64,000 nucleotides of DNA from Leptotrichia sp. oral taxon 223 (GCF_013394795.1 NZ_JABXYU010000001.1:1054001-1118000); one strand, 5' to 3'. Shown: positions 1 through 9,349, counted from the first letter of the stretch. Numbers and translations: made by a program. Notes: a model not told the origin generated them from the letters alone.

Positions 1-1984
1 CATTACTGTCCCTATCTAATATTCCTGAAGTAATGTAAGGTTTTCTGTCTTTTGCCTGATAAAAAATAAGAGGTCCATATATATTTGATTTTTGATATTG
101 ATCTAAAATTTTACTTATCACATTAGCTTGTTTTGTTTCTTCAACACCAGAGTAAGCAGCATCTATTCCTACTTCTGTTATCCATATTTTTTTATTTCCA
201 TCACCGTGTTCTGACATTATCTGATATAATGTTTTTTCTCCTCCTCCAGGTGCTACAACGTCGCCTATCATGTTTGCCCATCCATTATCTCGAAAAGTTC
301 TGGCATAAATCCCGTAAGGATGGTGCGACAAACCATCAAAATAGCCTTTTGCACCAGCTCTATACATTCTTTCTAAAAATTCCATAGGTCCAACATATCC
401 TGTTGCACTATTACTAGCACCTACCGTCATTCCACCCGCCATAACATTTACATCATTATGAGCATCATGTGCTGCTGTATACGCTATTTTTAGTAAATCA
501 GTATAATGTTCAGGATTCGGTCTAGGATTTTGAATAGTGTCATGCCAAAATTCTGGATTTCCTGGTTCATTCCAAAATTCATAGTCTATTACTCCCTTTG
601 GAGCATATCTTTTTACTAATGCGCTTACAAAATTTGAGAACTCATTATTATACTGTGGAAGCGGTGCAAACGAAGCAACCCACATTTTTCTTGCATTTAA
701 TGCATTTTTTTGAGCAGCTGAAAGACTGTCCGCTCCTGTCGCCCATTCTGGAGCACCACTTATCTGCATTAAAACTTTTAAGTTATATTTTCTTGCAAGA
801 GCAATGGCGTCATCTACATCCTGCCAGTCATATCCTCCATTTTTCTGAGATTGAATTCTATTCCACGAAGCTGTGATTCTTACCCATTGAAATCCCACTC
901 TTGCTGCTTTTGAATAAGAGTCTTCCGCTTCTTGAAGATTACTTCTCCAAAATGGATTAACAGGTTGTATTCCAATTCCTCTCACATTATGTATTTTTGA
1001 ATCGTCTTTCTTCTGCTTTTTAGGATTGGAGGCATCATCTTTTCCGCCACCAGCTTTTGGAGGCTTAGAATTACCGTCTTTTCCACCTCCAGCTTTTGGA
1101 GGCCTAGAACTGCCACTTCCACCTCCACCGTGGTGTCCAATTCCGCCAACAATTGCTCCGACAGCAGAAGCTCCCGCTACTCCGCCGATAATAGGCCCAA
1201 CAGGAACTTTCCCTCCTATATTGCCTCCTAAAGATCCTATATTTCCTTTTGGCTGTCCTATATTTCCAATAATATTACCGGCTTTTTCCGCTGTATCTGA
1301 ACAGTTCAATATTACCGCATCGCTATTTTCTGGATTATCTGGAAATACTTTATTCCCGTCAACAACTCTAACTATATTTGAACATTTTAAAGTTATTTCA
1401 TTTGAATTAGCTGTTCCGCCGTTATTTATCGCTGTTTCATTTTTTGGCAGATTTTCAGATACACTGGAACATTTTAATATTATATCATTTGAACCGCCAC
1501 TGTCTGATAACGGTATTTCAGCTTTATTTACATTTTTTACTGTATTTGAACATTTCAGCTGTATTCCCTTAATGCTTCCAGTTTTATCCGTTTGAAATAA
1601 TTCATTTGCATTAATTATTCTAACTATATTTGAACATTTCAGTATTTTTTCATCAGAATTTCCATTTTTTTCTGCTTCACCTGCTGTATTTTCACTTGTA
1701 TTTAAGCATTCCAGCAGTATATCTTTGGAATTAACTTTATTTGTTCCAATCAGATTCTCACTGCTGTTTTCAGAATTTAGACATTTTAAAAATATATTAT
1801 TGCCATTATTTACAGCTGTTCCCATTCCCTGTGCAGTTTCTCCTGCCATATTTGAACATTTTAATAATATTTCGCTGTTATTTTTTATTTCACTTGCTGA
1901 AGACGTTACATTTCCTGCATTTTCAGCCATTATTGAAAAACTTGTAAAAATAAAGAGCAAAACCTCAACTATAAATCTTTTCAT
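1..1984 (-). CDS. Secreted clan-A glycoside hydrolase with N-terminal Cys-repeat stalk (3' end outside window)
   Basis: The reading frame is open from the ATG at 1984 (AGGAGATACAG upstream) to the window edge, giving 661 visible residues. Residues 1-20 form a signal peptide. Residues 38-230 hold eight imperfect repeats of about 27 residues built on a (I/V)xLKCSN core, with cysteines at 43, 68, 93, 117, 145, 172, 201 and 228. A Gly-rich hydrophobic stretch and two PPKAGGGKD units (about 235-320) follow. The rest is a TIM-barrel hydrolase domain with FWNEPGNPEFW (predicted acid/base E473) and WITEVGID (predicted nucleophile E604), as in retaining clan GH-A families such as GH39 or GH5. Substrate unknown. 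It probably acts on glycans at or outside the outer membrane. The C-terminus and any anchor are not visible. Confidence 0.85.
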   Translation of the reverse strand, partial: MKRFIVEVLLFIFTSFSIMAENAGNVTSSASEIKNNSEILLKCSNMAGETAQGMGTAVNNGNNIFLKCLNSENSSENLIGTNKVNSKDILLECLNTSENTAGEAEKNGNSDEKILKCSNIVRIINANELFQTDKTGSIKGIQLKCSNTVKNVNKAEIPLSDSGGSNDIILKCSSVSENLPKNETAINNGGTANSNEITLKCSNIVRVVDGNKVFPDNPENSDAVILNCSDTAEKAGNIIGNIGQPKGNIGSLGGNIGGKVPVGPIIGGVAGASAVGAIVGGIGHHGGGGSGSSRPPKAGGGKDGNSKPPKAGGGKDDASNPKKQKKDDSKIHNVRGIGIQPVNPFWRSNLQEAEDSYSKAARVGFQWVRITASWNRIQSQKNGGYDWQDVDDAIALARKYNLKVLMQISGAPEWATGADSLSAAQKNALNARKMWVASFAPLPQYNNEFSNFVSALVKRYAPKGVIDYEFWNEPGNPEFWHDTIQNPRPNPEHYTDLLKIAYTAAHDAHNDVNVMAGGMTVGASNSATGYVGPMEFLERMYRAGAKGYFDGLSHHPYGIYARTFRDNGWANMIGDVVAPGGGEKTLYQIMSEHGDGNKKIWITEVGIDAAYSGVEETKQANVISKILDQYQKSNIYGPLIFYQAKDRKPYITSGILDRDSN

Positions 1985-2116
1985 TCTGTATCTCCTTTCT
2001 AAAATTGTCATTTATAAAAGCCAAAAAAGCCTGAATTTTTCAGCACTTTTTCAACATATACTTAATTTTTTCTCCTTATATATCTAAAATACTTTATAAA
2101 ATTAATAAACATAATT

Positions 2117-3853
2117 TTATAATCTATCGAAATTTAAATTATTGATTATATCTATAGCATCCTTTTCAGATATAGTTTTGTTGTTATCTTTTTTTATTTC
2201 ATCTTCAGAATATCTATTATTTTTTACAGCATTGGTTCTTAAAGTCGAAACCTTGTTGCTGTTTTCTTTTAGATTAGCAGCTATATCTATTCTGTCTTCT
2301 TCCGGTATATCATAATAGGTATAAGCCGCCGCCCTTGCTTCTCTTATTTCATCTTCAATATATTTTTTATTTTTTGCAGTGTTCTTTTTTAAAGTTGAAA
2401 TTTTTTTATTTGTTTTGTTCAGATTGCCAGCTATGTCTATCCTGTCTTCTTCTGGTATATCATTGTAACCATAGGCTGCTGTTCTAACTTCTTTTATTTT
2501 TGGCTTATTTTTAATGCTTCCTATTCTGTATCCCACTCTTATACCGAATGTATCGATTTTACCTTTAGTTTTGATAGGATTGACTATATCTTTCGGCTGA
2601 TATTTAAAATTTGCCCTTTCATAAAGAGCTTCTATAGAAACTGGCCCTAATTCCGTACCTAATCCTCCAGCATAATAAAGTCCGCCATGAAGATCTTTCC
2701 TGTTAAAATTTTCCTCCTTTATTTCACCATGCACATATCCTATCCGTCCAACGGCATAAACAAGATTATTTCCCTTGCTGTTTACTAAGTTAATCTTTGT
2801 TGTAGCATAAGCGGGATAGGTTCTTAAAACGTGTTTTTGCTCTTTATCATTAAAAAAGGCAGTAATATCAAGGAATTTTTGCTCTACACCCAGCCCCAGC
2901 TCAACAACTCCCTGATTATCAAATAAATACTCCAATCCGACAACAGGCATTTTTTTAATATCAAAATCTGATTTTGCAGACTGCCATTTATTATTTTTCA
3001 TTCCTGTTCCCCAAAATTGCTCTGGCTGGACATTGTATCTGTTTTTGAAATTATATCCTGCATTTATTCTAAGCTCTCCACCATTCCATTTTCTTTTTTG
3101 AATTTTATCAGTAGTATATTGCATATCTCCCGTTTTAGCAAAAATATCTGTCCTGAAAGGATCAAAAGGCACAGTTTTATTCTTTTTCTTTGGTAAATTT
3201 TTTATGTTTCCAATACTGTATCCTATTCTTACGCCAATCGTATTTATGTTATCTTTAGTTTTTTTAAAATTATTTATGGTACTTATATTGTTTCTGTTTA
3301 TGTTACCTAAATTTACTTTATCGTACCGCAAATTTGATCTTTCATACAAAGCTTCAATAGAAATAGGGCCGACTTGAGTACCTAAACCTCCTGCATAATA
3401 AAGTCCGCCACGAAAATTTTTATCCTTTAAATCTTCTTTGTTGTCCTTCCCGGCTTTAGCATAAGCATATCCTCCTCTTCCAATAATATAGAGCAAATCA
3501 TTTCCCGCTTTAGAAGTTATTAAATTATACTTACCAGTCAGATACATCGGTGTTATTTCATACATTTTCATCTCATTTTTATCTTTTAACGCCGAAGATT
3601 TTACAGAAAATTTATGTTCCGCACCGATTCCTAGCTCAATTCTTCCCTGATTATCAAACAGCCATTCGATTCCTGCAACAGGGCCATTTTTGAATTTGTA
3701 GTCATAATTGACATTTGAAAGCCCTTTCTGATGTTTGGTCAAATCATTTTTATATGCCCTGTCAAAGTCCCAGCCTCCACTTATTTTAATTTCTTGAGCC
3801 ATTGCAGCAGTTGCTGACAGCATCATTGTGCTTAAAATACGTAATTTTTTCAT
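2117..3853 (-). CDS. Outer-membrane beta-barrel protein with internally duplicated barrel domain
   Basis: The protein has 578 residues with a signal peptide ending MAQ (about residue 20). Two homologous halves follow, roughly 21-225 and 255-470. Each has a LFDNQG segment, an RGGLYYAGGLGT or HGGLYYAGGLGT segment, an SIEALYER strand and a GVRIGY or GIRVGY strand near its end. This is the alternating aromatic/glycine style of small outer-membrane barrels. The C-terminal 110 residues carry two copies of a DIPEEDRIDIA unit with charged helical spacers, plus a third degraded copy (SEKDAIDII). The last residue is Leu and no C-terminal aromatic strand is seen, so insertion would depend on internal beta-signals. 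Function unknown; an adhesin or porin-like surface protein is possible. It lies 132 bp upstream of the hydrolase gene on the same strand. Confidence 0.7.
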   Translation of the reverse strand: MKKLRILSTMMLSATAAMAQEIKISGGWDFDRAYKNDLTKHQKGLSNVNYDYKFKNGPVAGIEWLFDNQGRIELGIGAEHKFSVKSSALKDKNEMKMYEITPMYLTGKYNLITSKAGNDLLYIIGRGGYAYAKAGKDNKEDLKDKNFRGGLYYAGGLGTQVGPISIEALYERSNLRYDKVNLGNINRNNISTINNFKKTKDNINTIGVRIGYSIGNIKNLPKKKNKTVPFDPFRTDIFAKTGDMQYTTDKIQKRKWNGGELRINAGYNFKNRYNVQPEQFWGTGMKNNKWQSAKSDFDIKKMPVVGLEYLFDNQGVVELGLGVEQKFLDITAFFNDKEQKHVLRTYPAYATTKINLVNSKGNNLVYAVGRIGYVHGEIKEENFNRKDLHGGLYYAGGLGTELGPVSIEALYERANFKYQPKDIVNPIKTKGKIDTFGIRVGYRIGSIKNKPKIKEVRTAAYGYNDIPEEDRIDIAGNLNKTNKKISTLKKNTAKNKKYIEDEIREARAAAYTYYDIPEEDRIDIAANLKENSNKVSTLRTNAVKNNRYSEDEIKKDNNKTISEKDAIDIINNLNFDRL

Positions 3854-4217
3854 AATTTTTCTTCTCCTTAATTTTACAAATCTCTTTTTTATAATTTTAT
3901 GCCCTAAAATTTAAAAAAAATTATAAAAAAATAAAAATTATTATATTTTGACTAAAATATACCTTTCTTACTAAATACATTTTACTAGATTTTTTAGGTT
4001 TTTTCAAGAAAAAAAATAATACAGCAGCATTATATAATTAAACACAAAGTTAATTTTCTTATTGAAATTGGTTTTTTTTCTTGCTATAATCATAGCAAAA
4101 CTACTTTAATACTAAATTCAGAAATTATGACTGCTTTGCTCAAATCTTAGTTTTGTCTAATTTAACTTAATTTTGAAGAAGTTTACTATACAAATAATAA
4201 AAATGAGGTGTTACGAT
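3854..4217. other. Intergenic region between divergent genes
   Basis: This holds the AT-rich upstream region of the barrel-protein gene (AAGGAG 10 nt before its ATG), a promoter facing right at 4062-4090, and about 120 nt of likely leader before the radical SAM start. Positions 4097-4146 resemble 30982-31031 upstream of msrAB (see findings). No coding sequence was recognised. Confidence 0.6.
4062..4090 (+). promoter_or_regulatory. Sigma70-type promoter for the radical SAM gene
   Basis: TTGAAA at 4062-4067 and a perfect TATAAT at 4085-4090 are separated by 17 bp. Transcription should begin near 4097, leaving a leader of about 120 nt before the start codon at 4218. Confidence 0.65.
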
Positions 4218-5585
4218 ATGAAAGTAAAAATGATACTCCCTGCTCTTACAGAAGCTGAAAGCCCATTTTGGCGCCCTGTCAAATACTCATTGTTTCCCCC
4301 ATTGGGACTGGCGACACTTGCAGGGTATTTTTCAGAAGAGGATGAAATAGATTTGCAGGATCAGCATGTAGAAAAGTTAAATTTAGAAGATAATCCTGAT
4401 CTGGTTATTATTCAAGTGTATATTACAAATGCTTACAGAGCTTATAAATTAGCCGATTATTACAGAAAGAAGGGCAGTTACGTAGTATTAGGAGGACTTC
4501 ATGTGACTTCATTGCCTGAAGAGGCGCTGGAACATGCCGACACTATAATGATTGGCCCGGGAGAAGATATTTTTCCTAAGTTTTTACAGGACTTTAAAAA
4601 CAAAAATCCGCAAAAAATGTATATTTCTACACACAGGACGTTAATTGGAGCCCCTCCTGCACGAAGAGACTTGATTAAAAGGAATAAATATCTTGTACCA
4701 AATTCTATCGTTGTAACTAGAGGCTGCCCTCATCATTGTGATTTTTGCTACAAAGACGCTTTTTACCAGAATGGAAAATCATTTTATACTCAGCTTGTCG
4801 ATGATGCGCTAAAAGAAATTGACAGGCTGCCGGGAAGACACCTGTACTTTTTAGATGACCATTTATTAGGAAATCCTAAATTTGCCACGGAACTTTTTGA
4901 AGGAATGAAAGGAATGAACAGGCTGTTTCAAGGCGCGGCAACAGTTGACTCAATACTTACGGGAGATTTAATAGAAAAGGCCGCTCAAGCTGGATTAAGA
5001 AGTCTTTTTGTAGGATTTGAAACATTTTCCCCAGAAAATCTGAAATCCAGCAATAAAAACCAGAATTTAAAAAGAAACTATGAAAACGCAGTAAAGAGGC
5101 TTCATTCGTTGGGAATTATGATAAACGGGAGCTTTGTATTTGGATTGGATTACGATGACAAGGACGTCTTTAAAAGAACTGTTGAATGGGGAGTAAAAAA
5201 CGCCATAACAACTTCTACTTACCACATCCTAACTCCTTATCCAGGAACAAGGCTGTTCAAGCGGATGGAAGATGAAGGCCGAATAATAACAAGAAATTGG
5301 GATTTATACGATACAAGACATGTTGTCTACAAAACTAGAAATATGACTGCCGATGAAATTGAACAGGGCTATAACTGGGCATACAAGGAATTCTACAAAT
5401 GGTCAAATATATTTAAAGCAAGCGGAAATCATGAAATATCCAAACATAAGTTAAAACACTTTTTTTATACTGCTGGCTGGAAAAAATTTGAACCTTTCTG
5501 GAATTTCATAATAAAAACTAAGCACTTAAACAATATGACTCCCGTACTTGAAAGCATACTAAGCAATGTCAGAAAAAATAAATAA
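4218..5585 (+). CDS. B12-binding-domain radical SAM protein
   Basis: I place the start at ATG 4218 because GAGGTG lies 7 nt upstream. An in-frame ATG at 4173 has no ribosome site. The product has 455 residues. The N-terminal 150 form a cobalamin-binding-like Rossmann domain (GGLHVTSLPEEA). The radical SAM barrel carries the CxxxCxxC cluster motif in RGCPHHCDFCYKD. This architecture (BchE/P-methylase/hopanoid type) catalyses methylations or rearrangements of unactivated carbon using a [4Fe-4S] cluster and SAM, sometimes with cobalamin. The substrate cannot be told from sequence. It is monocistronic and is one of few plus-strand genes here, so the neighbours give no clue. Confidence 0.8.
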   Translation: MKVKMILPALTEAESPFWRPVKYSLFPPLGLATLAGYFSEEDEIDLQDQHVEKLNLEDNPDLVIIQVYITNAYRAYKLADYYRKKGSYVVLGGLHVTSLPEEALEHADTIMIGPGEDIFPKFLQDFKNKNPQKMYISTHRTLIGAPPARRDLIKRNKYLVPNSIVVTRGCPHHCDFCYKDAFYQNGKSFYTQLVDDALKEIDRLPGRHLYFLDDHLLGNPKFATELFEGMKGMNRLFQGAATVDSILTGDLIEKAAQAGLRSLFVGFETFSPENLKSSNKNQNLKRNYENAVKRLHSLGIMINGSFVFGLDYDDKDVFKRTVEWGVKNAITTSTYHILTPYPGTRLFKRMEDEGRIITRNWDLYDTRHVVYKTRNMTADEIEQGYNWAYKEFYKWSNIFKASGNHEISKHKLKHFFYTAGWKKFEPFWNFIIKTKHLNNMTPVLESILSNVRKNK

Positions 5586-5698
5586 AATAATAAAAATTAA
5601 GTGAACTTAGAGTTCTGAAAATATAATCATTTGTTATTTTTAAGTCAATGTTAAGGCAGTTTTATTCTATTTAATAAGTTGAAATGTTTACAATTTGG

Positions 5699-5734
5699 AG
5701 AGAAAACCATTTTTTATTATTGCTGGTTTTCTCT
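5699..5734. terminator. Hairpin after the radical SAM gene
   Basis: A perfect 11-bp stem (AGAGAAAACCA / TGGTTTTCTCT) has a 14-nt loop. It lies between the 3' ends of two convergent genes. The following tract is TCTTAATTT rather than a clean U-run, so it may act as an attenuated or bidirectional terminator. Confidence 0.5.
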
Positions 5735-5776
5735 TCTTAATTTATTGAAATTGTTTTTTCTAGTTTTTTTGAAAAG

Positions 5777-6811
5777 TTATCTATTTTTTTGAGTTAATAT
5801 ATACTCATAATATTCCTTATATTTTTTTCCTATATTTGACAAATCTCTTTCTGCAGCGATATTATAAGCATTTTCTGTAATTTCATCCAAGTTTTTCACA
5901 TTATTTTCCACAATATTTCTTATTTTTTCACAAAATTCTTCGTTAGTCCTAGCCTTAAAGCAAGTTTTTCCATCTTCCAGCCAGTCTTCGTACACAGGAA
6001 TATCTCTCACTACAAGCGGTAATTTTGCTGAAAGTGCTTCCAGCACCACAATTCCCTCATTTTCTTCATAAGTCATAAATAAAAAGGCTTTGGCGGCACT
6101 GAACGCCCCAATTAGAATATCTTTGTCAACATACCCTGGAAAAATCAGATTTTCTGGAGGAGTTTCGATAATTTTCTGTATTTTGTCAGGCAGCATTGAT
6201 TTTACACTTGATGAACCGAACCAAAGGAACTGGTAATCACTGCATTTTTCTGCCACTTTTACAAAATCTTTTATCCCTTTTCTCTCAAAAGGCAGTCCAG
6301 CCGTTATAATTAATGGTTTATTTATGTCATACACTGATTTGTACTCATTTAAAAATTTTTCTTTTAAAGCCTCATTTTTATTAAATTTATTTATATTTAC
6401 GCCGTTTGAAATTACCCTAATTTCCTTTTCCTTTTCCAGATATTTTGATTTTATCAGGTTTTTCGTATATTCTGACGGAGAAATTAAATAATCTGCTTCA
6501 TTATATAATTTTTTCGTCCAGAATTTTATAATTGGTGACAAAACGTAACTTCCCTTTATGCTCCCACGAAAATCTTCATATGTCGTATGTGTATGATAAA
6601 TCACAGGCTTGCCTTTTTTCTTGGCCTGTTTTAATACTTCGTACGACTTTAATGCAACTGTATTTATATGTGCTAAATCGTAATCATCTTCTGGATCCTG
6701 TGTAATTTCAACATTATTTGCTCCAAGGGCTTCTACCTGATGATTTAAGGCTTGTCCAACGCCGGATTTGCTGAAGGAACTTTTCCCCTCTGAATATAGT
6801 AAAACTTTCAC
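5777..6811 (-). CDS. Glycosyltransferase family 4, LafB/CpoA-like glycolipid galactosyltransferase
   Basis: The product has 344 residues starting at GTG 6811, which has GAGGAG 10 nt upstream; an ATG at 6820 is only 1 nt from that site. The N-terminus MKVLLYSEGK and SGVGQALNHQ, the HTHTTYEDF segment and the EX7E motif (ENEGIVVLE) resemble Streptococcus CpoA and Lactobacillus LafB. Those add a second hexose to glucosyl-diacylglycerol at the inner membrane. The gene directly follows and overlaps the LafA-like gene, as in those organisms. Donor and acceptor are inferred, not shown. Confidence 0.75.
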   Translation of the reverse strand: MKVLLYSEGKSSFSKSGVGQALNHQVEALGANNVEITQDPEDDYDLAHINTVALKSYEVLKQAKKKGKPVIYHTHTTYEDFRGSIKGSYVLSPIIKFWTKKLYNEADYLISPSEYTKNLIKSKYLEKEKEIRVISNGVNINKFNKNEALKEKFLNEYKSVYDINKPLIITAGLPFERKGIKDFVKVAEKCSDYQFLWFGSSSVKSMLPDKIQKIIETPPENLIFPGYVDKDILIGAFSAAKAFLFMTYEENEGIVVLEALSAKLPLVVRDIPVYEDWLEDGKTCFKARTNEEFCEKIRNIVENNVKNLDEITENAYNIAAERDLSNIGKKYKEYYEYILTQKNR

Positions 6812-7970
6812 GACTATCATACTCCTCTATTGTTTTTTTATAAACCGCTTCCACTCTTTCCCCAAATTTTTGTGCTGTATAATCCTGTGAAGCGACAAAA
6901 GCATTTTCGATAATTTTTTCCCGAAATTCCTTATCTTCCTTTAAAAGCATTATAGAATTAATAAATTCCTCTTCTGTTCTGTAAACAAGTCCCGCCTCAT
7001 TTTTTACAAGCAAGTCTTCCAAATTCAAGTCATATCTTGCCACAACAGGTGTTTTTGCAGCCATTGCCTCTACAAATGTAAGCCCCTGTGTTTCCGATAT
7101 GCTCGCATTCAAAAATACATCCCCCATCTGATAATAAGCTGCCACCTTATCATGCGGCACTTCCCCAGTAAAAATAACCCTATCTGAAATACCAAGTTTT
7201 TCAGCCTGTTTCTTCAAGTCATCCAAAATTCTTCCACGCCCGACAATCATAAATTTAAAATTTTCATCTTTAATTTTGGAAAACATATCAATTAATATAT
7301 CAATACTTTTCTCTTCGGCAATCCGTCCAATATACACACAAAGAAAATCACTCTTTTCTATCCCAAAATTTTCCCTCATAAATTCCAAATCTTCATCAGA
7401 ATAATTTCCACGATAAAACTTATCCAGCTCCAGTCCAGTTGGAATAACATTCATTATCTGATCAACGCCATAAGAATACAAAATATCTTCGACTTTTCGT
7501 GTAGGCACAATTAGAGCGTTGCATTTCTCACAATAAAACTTACTAATTGCAGCCGCAATCTTTTTCCCAGCCGAAACAAATCTTGAACCAAAAATATAAT
7601 GTGTATAATATTCATATAGTGTATGGTATGTATGAACAAGCGGTATTTCCAAATTAACCGCAGCAAATCGTGAAAATGTCCCTACACCCCATTCTGTCTG
7701 GGAATGAATAATATCAAGCTCCAGTCTTTTTATTTTTTTTATTATTTTTGAAGAATAAATCATTCCTAGCCGGTACTGTGGCAACGGCTTAAATTCCACA
7801 CTCGGTATTCGCAAGACATTAGGCTCGACTTGTGGCGCATCAGGATCAGTCGTAGTAATAATATACACCTTATGCCCCAGCTTTCTAAGCTCCTTTTCAA
7901 GTGTCATAATCGAACTCACAACCCCATTTACCTGAGGTCTGTATGTATCTGTAAATATCCCAATTCTCAT
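6714..7970 (-). CDS. Glycosyltransferase family 4, LafA-like 1,2-diacylglycerol 3-glucosyltransferase
   Basis: The product has 418 residues. It is a GT-B fold enzyme with the N-terminal nucleotide-fold start RIGIFTDTYRPQVNGV and a C-terminal donor-binding domain (YIGRIAEEKSID, then EX7E in ETQGLTFVE). The N-terminus and the pairing with a CpoA/LafB-like gene match monoglucosyl-diacylglycerol synthases, which make the first glycolipid of the membrane leaflet or lipid anchor. The last 33 or so codons run into the next gene in another frame, an overlap of 98 nt, so its C-terminal tail (about 385-418) is probably not part of the catalytic fold. Confidence 0.8.
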   Translation of the reverse strand: MRIGIFTDTYRPQVNGVVSSIMTLEKELRKLGHKVYIITTTDPDAPQVEPNVLRIPSVEFKPLPQYRLGMIYSSKIIKKIKRLELDIIHSQTEWGVGTFSRFAAVNLEIPLVHTYHTLYEYYTHYIFGSRFVSAGKKIAAAISKFYCEKCNALIVPTRKVEDILYSYGVDQIMNVIPTGLELDKFYRGNYSDEDLEFMRENFGIEKSDFLCVYIGRIAEEKSIDILIDMFSKIKDENFKFMIVGRGRILDDLKKQAEKLGISDRVIFTGEVPHDKVAAYYQMGDVFLNASISETQGLTFVEAMAAKTPVVARYDLNLEDLLVKNEAGLVYRTEEEFINSIMLLKEDKEFREKIIENAFVASQDYTAQKFGERVEAVYKKTIEEYDSRESFTIFRGEKFLQQIRRWTSLKSSGRSPWSK

Positions 7971-8239
7971 TTTTACACTTCTCCTTCTATAATAAAATCA
8001 CTTCCAATTCTATTTTTCCCCTTTTGAAAATTTTTTTAGGTTATTATAAATTTTCACATAAATAATTATCTTATTATATTTTACCTGTATCATTTTTTTT
8101 AAATACAGTAATTCTATTTCAATTTTAGAGCAAAAAATTTTGAAAAACATTGAAATAAAAACACAATATAACTACAATTTTAAAGTAGGTTTACTGTATT
8201 TACTTTATAAAATTTAAATAAAAAAACTTCTCAATTACG

Positions 8240-9115
8240 CTAATTTTTAGGAATTTCCAAAAAGAATCTTCCTATTTTTCCTATTCTATAATCTTTCAAT
8301 ATTCTTCTTGAAATAATCTCATAATTATGTTCATCATTTTTAGATACTCCTAATCTCTTTTCCAGAATTTCCAGTATCTTATGATTTTCCATTCCAAAAA
8401 TTTCCTCATCAGTTGTATATTCTTCCAGATTATACACTTTTACTAGATTCTGAATTTTTCCCAAATCCTTTAATTTATCCAAAAATTTCATAGCAACTTG
8501 TTCTAACTGCAATACATTATCCTTTATTGAACCAGTAATTGCTAAATTATAAGCCACTTCATCATCTTCAAACTTTGGCCATAATACTCCTGGTGTATCC
8601 AGCAGTTCCAATTTTTCATCAATTTTTATCCATTGCTTTCCACGTGTAAATCCTGGAGTATTCCCCACTCTTGCTTTATTTTTATTCACAAATTTATTAA
8701 TAAATTTAGACTTCCCAACATTAGGGATCCCAACAATCATGGCTCTTACTTCAGTTTTACGAAGTCCCTTTTTTTTCATCTTTTCCAATTTTTCCGCATA
8801 AATTTTATCCGTAATTTTTCGCAGCTCATTAAAATTAGTCCCTTTTTCCACACTCAAAGCTACAAAATAATCAGACAAATTATTTTCCAGAAAATAATCT
8901 TCCCAAACCTTCAATTCCCTATTGTCAATTAAATCCACCTTATTCAGCACAATAATTTTTTTCTTGTTATTTGCCAATTTTGAAATATCTGGATTTTTAC
9001 TCGAAATCGGAATCCTTGCATCCAAAATCTCAATCACAATATCAATTATCTTAAGATTTTCGACAATTAAATCCTTCGTCTTTTTCATATGCCCTGGATA
9101 CCAGTTTATATTCAT
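8240..9115 (-). CDS. rbgA: Ribosome biogenesis GTPase RbgA (YlqF)
   Basis: The 291-residue protein shows the circularly permuted GTPase order: NKVD (G4, residues 58-61) precedes GIPNVGKS (G1, 129-136) and DTPG (G3, 173-176). The N-terminus INWYPGHMKK is diagnostic of YlqF/RbgA. In Bacillus this GTPase acts at a late step of 50S subunit assembly. The C-terminal ANTAR-like RNA-binding helices are present by length. It stands alone, with about 270 bp on the left and 590 bp on the right. Confidence 0.93.
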   Translation of the reverse strand: MNINWYPGHMKKTKDLIVENLKIIDIVIEILDARIPISSKNPDISKLANNKKKIIVLNKVDLIDNRELKVWEDYFLENNLSDYFVALSVEKGTNFNELRKITDKIYAEKLEKMKKKGLRKTEVRAMIVGIPNVGKSKFINKFVNKNKARVGNTPGFTRGKQWIKIDEKLELLDTPGVLWPKFEDDEVAYNLAITGSIKDNVLQLEQVAMKFLDKLKDLGKIQNLVKVYNLEEYTTDEEIFGMENHKILEILEKRLGVSKNDEHNYEIISRRILKDYRIGKIGRFFLEIPKN

Positions 9116-9325
9116 TCTTTCATTCTCTCCATTTTCTATCTATTTTTTATAAAAAATATTATCTAAATTTTTATTTTTAATCCTAAAATTAAGGTTAATT
9201 TTAAAATTAAAGATAAAAACTCAATATTCTCAACCTTTTCTATCTATTTCTCAGTTTATTTTTATTTCAATTTATTTTTATTAATAATTATTTTCTTATT
9301 TTATTTATATTAGTTTTTTTAACGC

Positions 9326-9349
9326 AGAGGTATCAGACGCCATACCTCT
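9326..9349. terminator. Short perfect hairpin in intergenic DNA
   Basis: AGAGGTAT at 9326-9333 pairs exactly with ATACCTCT at 9342-9349 around an 8-nt loop. Read leftward the stem is followed by GCGTTAAAAAAACT, not a U-run. Read rightward it is followed by TATTTCTTT. It may terminate transcripts from either side, but this is uncertain. Confidence 0.35.

Noticed and set aside
1026-1595. Plus-strand Pro/Phe-rich open frames across the hydrolase gene
   Set aside because: They are the complement of the Cys-repeat and Gly-rich region; the minus frame has a signal peptide and catalytic motifs.
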